DNA of 64,000 nt from Celeribacter persicus (GTDB lineage: Bacteria > Pseudomonadota > Alphaproteobacteria > Rhodobacterales > Rhodobacteraceae), in NCBI RefSeq assembly GCF_003050785.1, contig NZ_QAOH01000003.1:62001-126000 (forward strand). Reading direction: 5' to 3'. The translations under genes and the position numbers were made by a program. Shown piece after piece: positions 41,930-50,842 of the stretch. The notes beneath the pieces were generated by a model. That model was not told where the DNA came from. It saw only the letters and a list, made by a program, of their open reading frames with translations, and made no database searches. Each line of letters opens with the position of its first letter. Position 1 is the stretch's first letter.

Positions 41930-42220
41930 ATGGAACAACTGATCACATCTCTCATCGCCGGGGCCGTGGGCGGCAATGCCGGTGGTGCAATTTTCAAGAA
42001 CATCAGTCTTGGCACACTCGGCAACTCGCTTGCCGGGATCGTTGGTGGCGGGCTCGGCGGCCAGCTTCTTAGCGTGCTCGGTGCAGGCGGTATGGGCGAT
42101 GCGGTGGCAGGCGCCACGGGTTTCGACATCGGCAGCCTCGTGCAACAGGCCGCAGGCGGTGGCGTCGGTGGTGTGATCCTGATGGTGGTCGTCGGCTTCA
42201 TCAAATCGAGGATGTCCTGA
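41930..42220 (+). CDS. Gly-rich small membrane protein
   Basis: A 96-residue protein, [54 protein letters not shown]..., ending [18 protein letters not shown]. About a quarter of the residues are Gly, in helix-glycine patterns like GlsB or glycine-zipper proteins (DNA condensation/ YtjA-type families look similar). It is predicted to have one strong C-terminal helix and several weak ones. ATG 41930 follows AAAGGGG; an earlier ATG at 41876 would add 18 polar residues. A terminator follows. Confidence 0.75.
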   Translation: MEQLITSLIAGAVGGNAGGAIFKNISLGTLGNSLAGIVGGGLGGQLLSVLGAGGMGDAVAGATGFDIGSLVQQAAGGGVGGVILMVVVGFIKSRMS

Positions 42221-42265
42221 TCGCGCCCGTCTCGCGCGCTGCACCTCTATCCTATTGTAACGAGT

Positions 42266-42296
42266 ACGGGACGCCCCAAAAGGCGTCCCGTTTTTC
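42266..42296 (+). terminator. Rho-independent terminator after the Gly-rich protein gene
   Basis: A perfect 10-bp stem, ACGGGACGCC (42266-42275) with GGCGTCCCGT (42282-42291), has a six-base loop and is followed by TTTTTCT. Confidence 0.93.
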
Positions 42297-42414
42297 TAAT
42301 TTCCGGACGATTTTCCACCAGCTTACTCACATAACCGGCGGATAACCCGTACACGCTTGCATGGCGCAATCGGGACCTGTATGGCAAAGAGCGTTACCGC
42401 AAAGAGAGCTGCCC

Positions 42415-43269
42415 ATGCCCTATAGCGATCCGAAAACTCTCGTCTCGACAGACTGGCTTGCAGAGCATCTGAAAGCGCCAGAGCTTCGGCTCATCGACGC
42501 CAGCTGGTACATGCCTGCCGACAATCGGGATTGCCGCGCCGAATACGAGCGCGAACATATCCCCGGTGCGCGTTTCGTCGACATCGACGAGGTGGCCGAT
42601 CTGCGCTCCGCCCTGCCGCATATGTTGCCGCCGGTGGAGAAATTCATGTCCCGCATGCGCGCGCTCGGCATCGGTGACGGGCATCAGGTGGTGGTTTATG
42701 ACACCTCCGGCATCTTCTCCGCGCCGCGCGTCTGGTGGATGTTCAAATACTTCGGTCAGGACAATGTCGCCGTGCTCGATGGTGGCCTGCCGAAGTGGAA
42801 ATCCGAAGGCCGTCCCGTCACCGATATTCCGCCGGTCATCCGCGACCGGCACATGGTTGTCGACGTGCGCCCCGAACTGGTGCGCGACGTGACACAGGTG
42901 GCTGCCGCCTCCAAACTCGGCGATTATGTGATCATCGACGCGCGTTCCTCCGGGCGGTTCAGGGGCGAGGAACCCGAACCGCGGCCGGGCCTCGCATCCG
43001 GTCACATTCCGAACTCCCGCAATGTGCCCTTCACCGAGGTGTTGAACCCCGATGGCACACTGAAATCTAATGAGGCGCTGCGCCGTATCTTCGAAACTGC
43101 GGGCGTCGATCTGAACAAACCGGCGATCACCACCTGCGGGTCGGGGGCGAGCGCCGCCATTTTGGGCCTCGCGCTCACCCGTCTTGGTGTAGCTTTCTCG
43201 CTCTATGACGGTTCCTGGGCGGAATGGGGCATGTACGGCGACCTGAAAGTCGCAACTGGAGACGCGTAA
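42415..43269 (+). CDS. sseA: 3-mercaptopyruvate sulfurtransferase
   Basis: A 284-residue tandem rhodanese. The inactive N-terminal domain is LIDASWYMPADNRDCRAEYEREHIPGARFVDIDEVADL. The C-terminal domain ends in the active loop CGSGASA with Cys241; the CG[S]G form is typical of mercaptopyruvate sulfurtransferases rather than thiosulfate rhodaneses (CRKGVT). It moves sulfur from 3-mercaptopyruvate to thiols or cyanide. Its stop overlaps the start of the aminotransferase gene (TAATG), a meaningful pairing because aminotransferases make mercaptopyruvate from cysteine. Confidence 0.93.
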   Translation: MPYSDPKTLVSTDWLAEHLKAPELRLIDASWYMPADNRDCRAEYEREHIPGARFVDIDEVADLRSALPHMLPPVEKFMSRMRALGIGDGHQVVVYDTSGIFSAPRVWWMFKYFGQDNVAVLDGGLPKWKSEGRPVTDIPPVIRDRHMVVDVRPELVRDVTQVAAASKLGDYVIIDARSSGRFRGEEPEPRPGLASGHIPNSRNVPFTEVLNPDGTLKSNEALRRIFETAGVDLNKPAITTCGSGASAAILGLALTRLGVAFSLYDGSWAEWGMYGDLKVATGDA

Positions 43270-44453
43270 TGCTGAGCACTCTGAAACCGCAACCGGCGGA
43301 TAAAATCCTTCAACTGATGCAGTTCTACCGCGAGGACCCGCGCGAGACCAAGATCGACTTGGGGGTCGGCGTCTACAAGGACGCGACCGGCCACACACCG
43401 ATCATGCGCGCGATCAAGGCGGCGGAGAAAAAACTCTGGGACGAGGAAACCACCAAGACCTACACCGCGCTTTCCGGTGATCCGGCCTTTGGCACGGCGA
43501 TGAAGACGCTGGTTCTGGGCAATTCTGTCGATCATGCCCGCGTCAGTGCGATCGCGACCCCGGGCGGCACCGGCGCGATCCGTCAGGCGTTTGAATTGGC
43601 GAAACTCGCCAACCCCGATGTGACGATCTGGACCTCGAACCCGACCTGGCCGAACCATGTCTCGATCATCAACTTCATGAAGCTGAACCACGCCGAATAT
43701 GCCTATTTCGACGAGGCCTCCTGCACCGTCGATTTCGACGCGATGATGGAGAGTCTGAAGGCGGTGAAAGCGGGTGATGTGGTGTTGCTGCATGGCTGCT
43801 GTCACAACCCGACGGGTGCGAACCTGACGCTGGAGCAATACGGTCTGGTGGCCGATCTGATCGCCGAAAAAGGCGCAACCGCGCTGGTGGACATCGCCTA
43901 TCAGGGCTTTGGCGACGGTCTTGAGGACGACGCGGCGGCAACCCGTCTTCTGGCCTCAAAACTGCCGGAGCTTCTGGTTGCCTCAAGCTGTTCGAAAAAC
44001 TTCGGCATCTACCGTGAGCGCACCGGCTGCCTGATGGCGGTCTCCGAGAAGGCCGAGCAAACTCCGGTGACCCAAGGCACGCTTAACTTCCTGAACCGTC
44101 AGAACTATTCCTTCCCGCCGGATCACGGCGCGCGTCTGGTGACGATGATCCTGAACGACGAGGCCCTCAAGGCCGACTGGATGGCGGAGCTTGAAGAGGT
44201 GCGTCTTGGCATGCTGGGCCTGCGTCAACAACTCGCCGACGAGTTAAAACGCCAGACCAACAGCGACCGGTTCGATTTCATTGCCCGCCACCGTGGCATG
44301 TTCTCACGCATCGGCGCGAGCCCCGAGGAAGTGCTCAAAATCCGTGAAGACTTCGGCATCTACATGGTCGGCGATTCGCGGATGAACATCGCCGGGCTGA
44401 ACACTCGAACCGTGCCGCTTCTGGCCGAGGCGATCGCCAAGACCTGCAAGTAA
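43269..44453 (+). CDS. Aromatic/aspartate aminotransferase (class I)
   Basis: A 394-residue PLP enzyme of the AspC/TyrB subgroup. KIDLGVGVYKDATGHTPIMRAIKAAE, HGCCHNPTGANLT, LVDIAYQGFGDGL (cofactor contact), VASSCSKNFGIYRERTG (Schiff-base Lys and phosphate Arg) and SRMNIAGL (carboxylate Arg) are all present. It transaminates aromatic amino acids or aspartate with 2-oxoglutarate, and some members also act on cysteine. The TAATG junction with the sulfurtransferase gene suggests coupled translation. A terminator follows. Confidence 0.94.
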   Translation: MLSTLKPQPADKILQLMQFYREDPRETKIDLGVGVYKDATGHTPIMRAIKAAEKKLWDEETTKTYTALSGDPAFGTAMKTLVLGNSVDHARVSAIATPGGTGAIRQAFELAKLANPDVTIWTSNPTWPNHVSIINFMKLNHAEYAYFDEASCTVDFDAMMESLKAVKAGDVVLLHGCCHNPTGANLTLEQYGLVADLIAEKGATALVDIAYQGFGDGLEDDAAATRLLASKLPELLVASSCSKNFGIYRERTGCLMAVSEKAEQTPVTQGTLNFLNRQNYSFPPDHGARLVTMILNDEALKADWMAELEEVRLGMLGLRQQLADELKRQTNSDRFDFIARHRGMFSRIGASPEEVLKIREDFGIYMVGDSRMNIAGLNTRTVPLLAEAIAKTCK

Positions 44454-44476
44454 GCACTTGCGAATATTTGCCACTC

Positions 44477-44503
44477 AAAAGCGCGCTTCGGCGCGCTTTT
44501 TTG
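44477..44503 (+). terminator. Rho-independent terminator after the aminotransferase gene
   Basis: AAAAGCGCGC-TTCG-GCGCGCTTTT (44477-44500) is a perfect stem with a stable UUCG-type tetraloop, continuing into TTTT. Confidence 0.95.
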
Positions 44504-44616
44504 ATGTTTTCCATGCTAAATTGAAAATGTCGCATCGCGTCACATCAAGATGACTTTTAAATGCAACTTATTCGCATATGTCTGATTACCGGACAGAAAC
44601 ATCAAAAGGAAACGCC

Positions 44617-44997
44617 ATGAAAACCGAAACCGTAGATGGGCTGAACTTCGAGACCTGGACCGTGGACGAGGTCGCGAAAGCTTTCGACGCCAACGAGATC
44701 GCCCTGATCGACGTGCGTACACCGCAAGAATATGCCTTCGAGCATATTGAGGGCGCGCTGCTTTTGCCGCTGTCCTTCTTCTCCGCCGAAAAACTGCCAT
44801 CGCAAGAAGGCAAGCGCATCATCTTCCACTGCGGCTCCGGTGTCCGTTCCGGCAAGGTCGCGATGATGTGTGCCGCCGCCGGGATCAGCCCGGTCGGTCA
44901 TATGGAAGGCGGCTTTGGCGCATGGAAAGCGGCGGGCCAAGCCTACACCGGCACCGACATGGCGACTGGGGCACCGAAAAAGGTTCCGGCCCAGTAA
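44617..44997 (+). CDS. Single-domain rhodanese-like sulfurtransferase
   Basis: A 126-residue protein. WTVDEVAKAFDANEIALIDVRTPQEYAFEHIEGALLLPL is the rhodanese N half. IIFHCGSGVRSGKVAMMCAAAG has the active Cys72 in the loop CGSGVRS. MEGGFGAWKAAG is the CH2B-like end. There is no signal peptide, so it is cytoplasmic. AAAGGA (44605-44610) precedes ATG. It is a separate transcript from the mercaptopyruvate sulfurtransferase pair but plausibly in the same sulfane-sulfur economy. Confidence 0.93.
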   Translation: MKTETVDGLNFETWTVDEVAKAFDANEIALIDVRTPQEYAFEHIEGALLLPLSFFSAEKLPSQEGKRIIFHCGSGVRSGKVAMMCAAAGISPVGHMEGGFGAWKAAGQAYTGTDMATGAPKKVPAQ

Positions 44998-45018
44998 GCC
45001 CCAAACCTGTTATAACTG

Positions 45019-45043
45019 CGGGCGTCCCTCGGGACGCCCGTTT
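45019..45043. terminator. Bidirectional terminator between rhodanese and the endolysin-like gene
   Basis: CGGGCGTCCC (45019-45028) pairs perfectly with GGGACGCCCG (45031-45040) with only TC between, followed by TTT. The genes on either side converge here. Confidence 0.75.
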
Positions 45044-45047
45044 CGCG

Positions 45048-45803
45048 TCAGCCGGGAAAGGCTTCCGCCATTGCCCGCTCGAATTCGGCCCAGGAAATCG
45101 TCGCCTTGTTTCCGGCATAACCGTGATAATGCGATTTGCCCGAAGCGGTCGGCAAACCGGCCCAGATTTTCGCCAGATTGTTCATAAAGCTGTGCCGCGT
45201 GATCGCTCCCGCACGCAACTCATACACCCCCGCATCCGCCAAAAGAACGTCGGCCAGCCGGTCCTGCACGGCGGGGGTGAAAATCACCTCCGGTCCGAGA
45301 TCAAGCTCGGTGACCAGAGAGGCCAGCGTCGAGGGAATGAACTGATAATAGCCGATGGCATGAGGCTGGCCCGGTGTCGCGTCGATCCATGCGAAAATCT
45401 CGCCCAGTGTCATTTGCGTCGGTTTCTTCACAGGCTTGCGTTTTGCCCCGTGCTGCACCGCATCATAACCATCGCGAGGGCTTTCAGCGCGGCCGATCAG
45501 GGCCCGGAGACGCAGGATGTCCAGAGGCGCATTAGACAGCCTGCGAATGCGCGCGCGGGCTTCGGGGCGCGGCGGCAGCTGTTCGAAAAAACTGCCCTCC
45601 GCACGCCCGACAAAGAGGCTCGGGCCAGGGCTTTCGGCCCCGCTCAGGGAGGTGGCAAGCGGTTGTGGCAGATTGACGACGAGGGGTTGACGTTCGAGGT
45701 CCCAGGCCTGCCCGCTGGGGCGCAGGAGAGATACGGGTTCCGCCGCCAGAAGGAACGGCCAGAGCAGAGCGATAACAAGCAGAACGCAATTCTTGCGCGA
45801 CAT
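45048..45803 (-). CDS. Secreted protein with lambda-endolysin (GH104)-like domain
   Basis: A 251-residue protein. The signal peptide MSRKNCVLLVIALLWPFLLAAE is followed by a ~75-residue linker. The C-terminal domain has RALIGRAESPRDGYDAVQHGAKRKP, MTLGEIFAWIDATPGQPHAIGYYQFIPSTLASLV, FTPAVQDRLADVLLADAGV and FMNNLAKIWAGLP. The order E-S..GYD, G-YYQF, Q-D-A, NIWA-LP parallels phage lambda endolysin (SEGTD..GYD, GRYQLL, SQDAVAL, SNIWASLPG). The likely catalytic Glu is in GRAES. It probably cleaves peptidoglycan in the periplasm. No phage genes surround it. Confidence 0.72.
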   Translation of the reverse strand: MSRKNCVLLVIALLWPFLLAAEPVSLLRPSGQAWDLERQPLVVNLPQPLATSLSGAESPGPSLFVGRAEGSFFEQLPPRPEARARIRRLSNAPLDILRLRALIGRAESPRDGYDAVQHGAKRKPVKKPTQMTLGEIFAWIDATPGQPHAIGYYQFIPSTLASLVTELDLGPEVIFTPAVQDRLADVLLADAGVYELRAGAITRHSFMNNLAKIWAGLPTASGKSHYHGYAGNKATISWAEFERAMAEAFPG

Positions 45804-45883
45804 CGGGTCCTCACGGAGAGAAGGGCGAAGACCGGATTAAGACAGTTTGGTTGAGAAAAGGTTAGGACCCAAAATTCGGACAT

Positions 45884-45912
45884 GAAAAACCCGGGCGCTT
45901 GCACGCCCGGGT
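45884..45912 (-). terminator. Rho-independent terminator of glnK-amtB
   Basis: On the minus strand ACCCGGGCG and CGCCCGGGT (45889-45897 and 45904-45912) pair perfectly around a six-base loop and run into TTTTTC. It lies 24 bases after the amtB stop. Confidence 0.92.
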
Positions 45913-45935
45913 CTGTTTCTAGACTGAGGAAGGGA

Positions 45936-47270
<1,335 letters not shown>

Positions 47271-47307
47271 CTGTCTCTGGTCCCTTTTCGTTTCGGGTAT
47301 GCGCGAC

Positions 47308-47646
47308 TTAGATCGCGTCGTCGTTGGTCTCGCCGGTGCGGACGCGGGTTGCGCCTTCCACGTCGAGGACAAAAATCTTGCCATCGCCGATCTTGTCGGT
47401 CTTGGCGGTGGTTGCGATGGTCTCGACCACCTGATCAGCCATGGCGTCGGACACGACGATTTCGAGCTTCACCTTCGGCACGAAGTTCACGGCATATTCT
47501 GCGCCGCGATAGATTTCGGTGTGACCGGACTGGGAGCCAAAGCCCTTGATCTCCGTCACCATCATGCCGCGCACACCGATACCGGTGAGTGCTTCGCGGA
47601 CTTCTTCAAGCTTGAACGGCTTGATTGCAGCAATAATGAGTTTCAC
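47308..47646 (-). CDS. glnK: PII nitrogen-regulatory protein GlnK (GTG start)
   Basis: A 112-residue PII protein: MKLIIAAIKPFKLEEVREALTGIGVRGMMVTEIKGFGSQ, with the T-loop EIYRGAEYAVNFVPKVK carrying uridylylation site Tyr51. ETIATTAKTDKIGDGKIFVLDVEGATRVRTGE is the B/C-loop region. The start is GTG (complement of 47644-47646), 5 bases after GGAAGGGG; an upstream in-frame ATG would add unrelated residues. GlnK binds and closes AmtB when nitrogen is sufficient. The 250-base upstream region is AT-rich and holds its promoter; no clear sigma-54 site was seen. Confidence 0.96.
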   Translation of the reverse strand: MKLIIAAIKPFKLEEVREALTGIGVRGMMVTEIKGFGSQSGHTEIYRGAEYAVNFVPKVKLEIVVSDAMADQVVETIATTAKTDKIGDGKIFVLDVEGATRVRTGETNDDAI

Positions 47647-47925
47647 GTTTTTCCCCTTCCGTTTGAGCGGGCGGCGTCCAAAGGACAGCCACGGGGTCAG
47701 CAAAACGGTGTTCAGACTTGCTTCACAAGGAATCCGCGCAGGAGGGATGAGTTATTTCTAGGCATCGCTGCTCAAAAATTGTACATTTTGTGCGTCATGG
47801 TCAAAAAATAGGCGTAAAATAAAGAGGTGGAGGCGACTCGTTTCCCCTTAACTTTCCTCTCAACATCCGCAGGCCAAGTCTTTACACTTACGGCAATAAG
47901 AATGGACCGAGATCGAGCAAAAGAC

Positions 47926-50091
47926 ATGACCAGACCAAACCGGGGGAAGCCCAGGCTGGTGGCCGAGAAACGCTATCCCGCGACCCAAAAGACGCAGAAA
48001 AAACAGACAAAGCCCAAAACGAAGGCCCCGAGGAAGGCGCGCACCACGCGCACGACACGCGTTCGCAAACGCTCGTCCAACCTGTTTGTCCGGTTCATCG
48101 GCGGGCTCTGGCGTCTGATCTGGATCACCCTCACACGGGCCGGAATCGCGCTTGCGGTGGTCGTCGGAATTGCCGTCTTCTACCTCTACTCCAGCCTGCC
48201 GCCTTACGACTCCTTGCTCGACGGGCGCGCACGCGGTTCGGTCACGCTTCTGGACCGCGACGGGTCGGTCTTTGCCTGGCGCGGCGAACAGTTCGGCGGC
48301 CAGATCACCGCCGACACCGTTTCGCCCTATCTGAAAGAGGCGATTGTCGCGACCGAGGACAAACGCTTCTACCGCCATTTCGGGGTCTCGCCCCGCGGCA
48401 TTGCCTCGGCCATTCGCATCAACCTGTCTGAGGGGCGTGGCCCCCTGTCCGGGCACGGCGGCTCGACCCTGACCCAGCAGACCGCGAAACTTCTGTGTCT
48501 TGGCGTGCCCTATGATCCGAAGAAGTGGAAGACCCAGGCCGAATACGAGGCCGATTGCCGGGAAAGCACGATTGCGCGCAAACTCAAGGAAATGGTTTTC
48601 GCCATGGCGATGGAAGCGCGCTATTCCAAAGATGAAATTCTCTCGATCTACATGAACCGCGCCTATCTCGGGGCCGGTGCGAACGGGTTTGAGGCCGCAG
48701 CTCAGCGCTATTTCGACAAATCCGCAGCCGAGGTGAACATTTCCGAGGCCGCCATGTTGGCCGGTCTTTTGACCGCGCCAACCCGTTATGCACCGACCAA
48801 TAACCTGCAACGCTCGCAGGAACGTGCGGGGATCGTGCTTTTGTTAATGAACCAGCAGGGGTACATCACCGACGAGGAACGCGCCTATGCCAAGGCACAT
48901 CCCGCAGAACTTTCGGAAACCGCGGAGAAACGCGCAGGCGGATACTTCGCCGACTGGGTCATGGGCGCCGGGCCGGATTTCCTGACCCGTGACACCACCG
49001 AAGACGTGGTGATCGAAACCACGTTTGACCAACGCATCCAATCTGCGGCCGAAGAGGCGCTGACGTGGATTTTCGAGAACAAGGTGAAGGAAGGTTCGGA
49101 CGCGCAGGCCGCCATCGTGGTGATGTCCGCCGACGGGGCCGTGCGCGCCATGGTGGGCGGACGCAAGCTCAAGGTCTCCGGCGCCTTCAACCGCGCAACA
49201 CAGGCGAAACGCCAGCCCGGGTCGAGTTTCAAACCTTTCGTCTATGCCACAGCGCTCGACATGGGCTGGTCCTATGACGATGTGGTGGTGGACGAGCCGA
49301 TCACCCTTAACATTCCCGGTTCGGGCCCATGGTCGCCGCAGAACTACGACCGTAAATTCCATGGTGCCGTGACCCTGACCGACGCGCTCAGGCACAGTTA
49401 CAACATCCCGGCGGTCGAGTTGGCGATGGATGCAGGACTTGAGAATGTGCGCACCGTGGCTTCGAGTTTCGGGATCGAGAGCGATCTGGCGCAAGGCCCC
49501 GCTCTGGCGCTCGGCGTGTCGGAAACCACGCTTCTGGAGATGACCGGAGCCTATGCCGGCATCCTCAACGGCGGCTCTTCGGTAACGCCTTACGGGTTGA
49601 AATCCCTGCGTCTCAAAGGCGACAGCACGCCGCTGATGGGACAGGAAGGCGGGCTTGGCGAGCGTGTCATCACCCCGAACAGCGCCCAGCAGCTTATTTA
49701 CATGATGTATAACGCGGTCCAGAGCGGCACCGGCACGCGAGCGCAAATCCCCGGCGTCGAGGTGGCGGGCAAGACCGGCACGACGCAGGCCGCGCGCGAT
49801 GCCTGGTTCATGGGGTTCACCGCCGATTACGTCGCAGGCGTCTGGATGGGCTATGATGACAACTCGCCATTGACGGGCGTGACAGGCGGCGGACTTCCGG
49901 CTGAGATCTGGCAACGGACCATGGCGCAGGTGCAGGAAGGTCTCGAACCCAAACCTCTGCCGATGATCCGTCCGGCTAGCCCCCCCACGGTACAACGGGT
50001 GCAACCCTCCGGCAACGGCCAGCGCGGCGGCAACAAGGCCGACAACGTGCTGCTCGATCTGTTGGGCGCGATTTTCGGAAATGGGAACTAA
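47926..50091 (+). CDS. Class A penicillin-binding protein (PBP1A-type, transglycosylase/transpeptidase)
   Basis: A 721-residue bifunctional enzyme. A very basic N terminus of ~60 residues (TQKTQKKQTKPKTKAPRK) precedes one membrane helix (AGIALAVVVGIAVFYLYS). The glycosyltransferase domain has ATEDKRFYRHFGV, GGSTLTQQTAKL and KLKEMVFAMAME. The transpeptidase domain has PGSSFKPF (active Ser), SYN (SxN motif) and KTGTT. The Pro/Gly-rich tail is probably disordered. ATG 47926 is preferred over 47902 because it starts the recurrent MTRPNRGKPRL segment. Repeat element B starts at its stop codon. Confidence 0.95.
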   Translation: MTRPNRGKPRLVAEKRYPATQKTQKKQTKPKTKAPRKARTTRTTRVRKRSSNLFVRFIGGLWRLIWITLTRAGIALAVVVGIAVFYLYSSLPPYDSLLDGRARGSVTLLDRDGSVFAWRGEQFGGQITADTVSPYLKEAIVATEDKRFYRHFGVSPRGIASAIRINLSEGRGPLSGHGGSTLTQQTAKLLCLGVPYDPKKWKTQAEYEADCRESTIARKLKEMVFAMAMEARYSKDEILSIYMNRAYLGAGANGFEAAAQRYFDKSAAEVNISEAAMLAGLLTAPTRYAPTNNLQRSQERAGIVLLLMNQQGYITDEERAYAKAHPAELSETAEKRAGGYFADWVMGAGPDFLTRDTTEDVVIETTFDQRIQSAAEEALTWIFENKVKEGSDAQAAIVVMSADGAVRAMVGGRKLKVSGAFNRATQAKRQPGSSFKPFVYATALDMGWSYDDVVVDEPITLNIPGSGPWSPQNYDRKFHGAVTLTDALRHSYNIPAVELAMDAGLENVRTVASSFGIESDLAQGPALALGVSETTLLEMTGAYAGILNGGSSVTPYGLKSLRLKGDSTPLMGQEGGLGERVITPNSAQQLIYMMYNAVQSGTGTRAQIPGVEVAGKTGTTQAARDAWFMGFTADYVAGVWMGYDDNSPLTGVTGGGLPAEIWQRTMAQVQEGLEPKPLPMIRPASPPTVQRVQPSGNGQRGGNKADNVLLDLLGAIFGNGN

Positions 50092-50207
50092 AGTGCCCCG
50101 CCTTTAACCTGAGGCATCAGATAAAGGCGGGGTGCGTGCAACGTTCATATGTTGCGCGGCGTTCGGCCAAAAGCTGTGTCTCAGGTTAAAGGCGTGACGC
50201 TTTCAAC
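50090..50207. repeat. Dyad repeat element, copy B, centred on CATATG
   Basis: A 118-bp palindromic element abutting the PBP stop codon, with CATATG at its exact centre (50146-50151). The left half forms a hairpin with perfect 11-bp arms CCCCGCCTTTA (50096-50106) and TAAAGGCGGGG (50122-50132). The right half forms GCGTTCGGCC/GGCGTGACGC (50159-50168, 50191-50200; 8 of 10 pairs) with CTGTGTCTCAG in its loop. Alternatively 50099-50116 pairs with 50177-50194 over 18 bp (17 Watson-Crick, one G.U). Block order and spacing match copy A at 6154-6273. A terminator follows directly. Confidence 0.75.
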
Positions 50208-50208
50208 A

Positions 50209-50236
50209 AAAAACGCGCCTCTCAGGGCGCGTTTTT
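50209..50236. terminator. Bidirectional terminator between the PBP gene and mlaC
   Basis: AAAAACGCGCC (50209-50219) pairs with GGCGCGTTTTT (50226-50236) around a six-base loop. It gives a U-run on both strands, as expected between convergent genes. Confidence 0.95.
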
Positions 50237-50257
50237 CAATTCAGATTTTAACTGCGA

Positions 50258-50842
50258 TCAGGCCAGCGCGGCTGTCAGCTTGTCGATCGAGCCACCGGCC
50301 CTGTCGAGCATGGCACCGATCTCGGCCCGTTCGGATTTCAGCAGGGAAACGCCTTCGATCTGAAGGTCGATGAACTTCCCTGCCTTGTCATGCACGATGA
50401 AGGAAATCGCGAACGGCGCTTCGCCTTGCAGAATGGCGGTGCAACGCACATCGTAGATCGAATTGACCTGCTGGGTGCTGTTGACCTGAATCCTGCCGCC
50501 AATGAATTCGCGGAAGCGCGAACCGTATTTGCGGGCGATATAGGTCTGGAACGCCTTGGTGAAGGCCCCGAGCTGCGAAGACGAGGCGGAGCGGGCGGGC
50601 GGACCCAGTACCGAGCGCGCGATGTTGGGCATGTCGGCATAGCGCACGAGCACCCTCTCGAAATCCACATACATGGCGGCTTCGGACTTGCCTGAATTGA
50701 TGATGGTATTGATGTCCGCCACCGCCTTGCCAATCAGCGCCTCCGCCTGCGAAGCCGAAAAGGCCAGCGCAGCCCGGGGAAGCACCAGAGCGGCCCCCAG
50801 AGCGGTCAGAACCGTGCGGCGTGTAAACCCGAAGTCACTCAT
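50258..50842 (-). CDS. mlaC: MlaC-type phospholipid-binding ABC transporter periplasmic protein
   Basis: A 194-residue protein with a twin-arginine-like signal (FTRRTVLTALGAALVLPRAALA). The mature MlaC/Ttg2D domain is KAVADINTIINSGKSEAAMYVDFERVLVRYADMPNIARSVLG, SSSQLGAFTKAFQTYIARKYGSRF and VNSIYDVRCTAILQGEAPFAISFIVHDKAGKFIDLQIEGVSLL. It shuttles phospholipids between outer and inner membrane. ATG 50842 overlaps the mlaA stop by eight bases. The MlaFEDB ABC complex is not in the window. Confidence 0.9.
   Translation of the reverse strand: MSDFGFTRRTVLTALGAALVLPRAALAFSASQAEALIGKAVADINTIINSGKSEAAMYVDFERVLVRYADMPNIARSVLGPPARSASSSQLGAFTKAFQTYIARKYGSRFREFIGGRIQVNSTQQVNSIYDVRCTAILQGEAPFAISFIVHDKAGKFIDLQIEGVSLLKSERAEIGAMLDRAGGSIDKLTAALA

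Noticed and set aside
45048-45803. Endolysin-like gene as a prophage remnant
   Set aside because: It carries a signal peptide, has chromosome-like base composition, and no holin, terminase or structural phage genes are nearby.
47647-47900. Sigma-54 promoter or NtrC sites upstream of glnK
   Set aside because: No TGGCAC-N5-TTGC-type element or convincing NtrC dyad could be found by eye in the AT-rich region.
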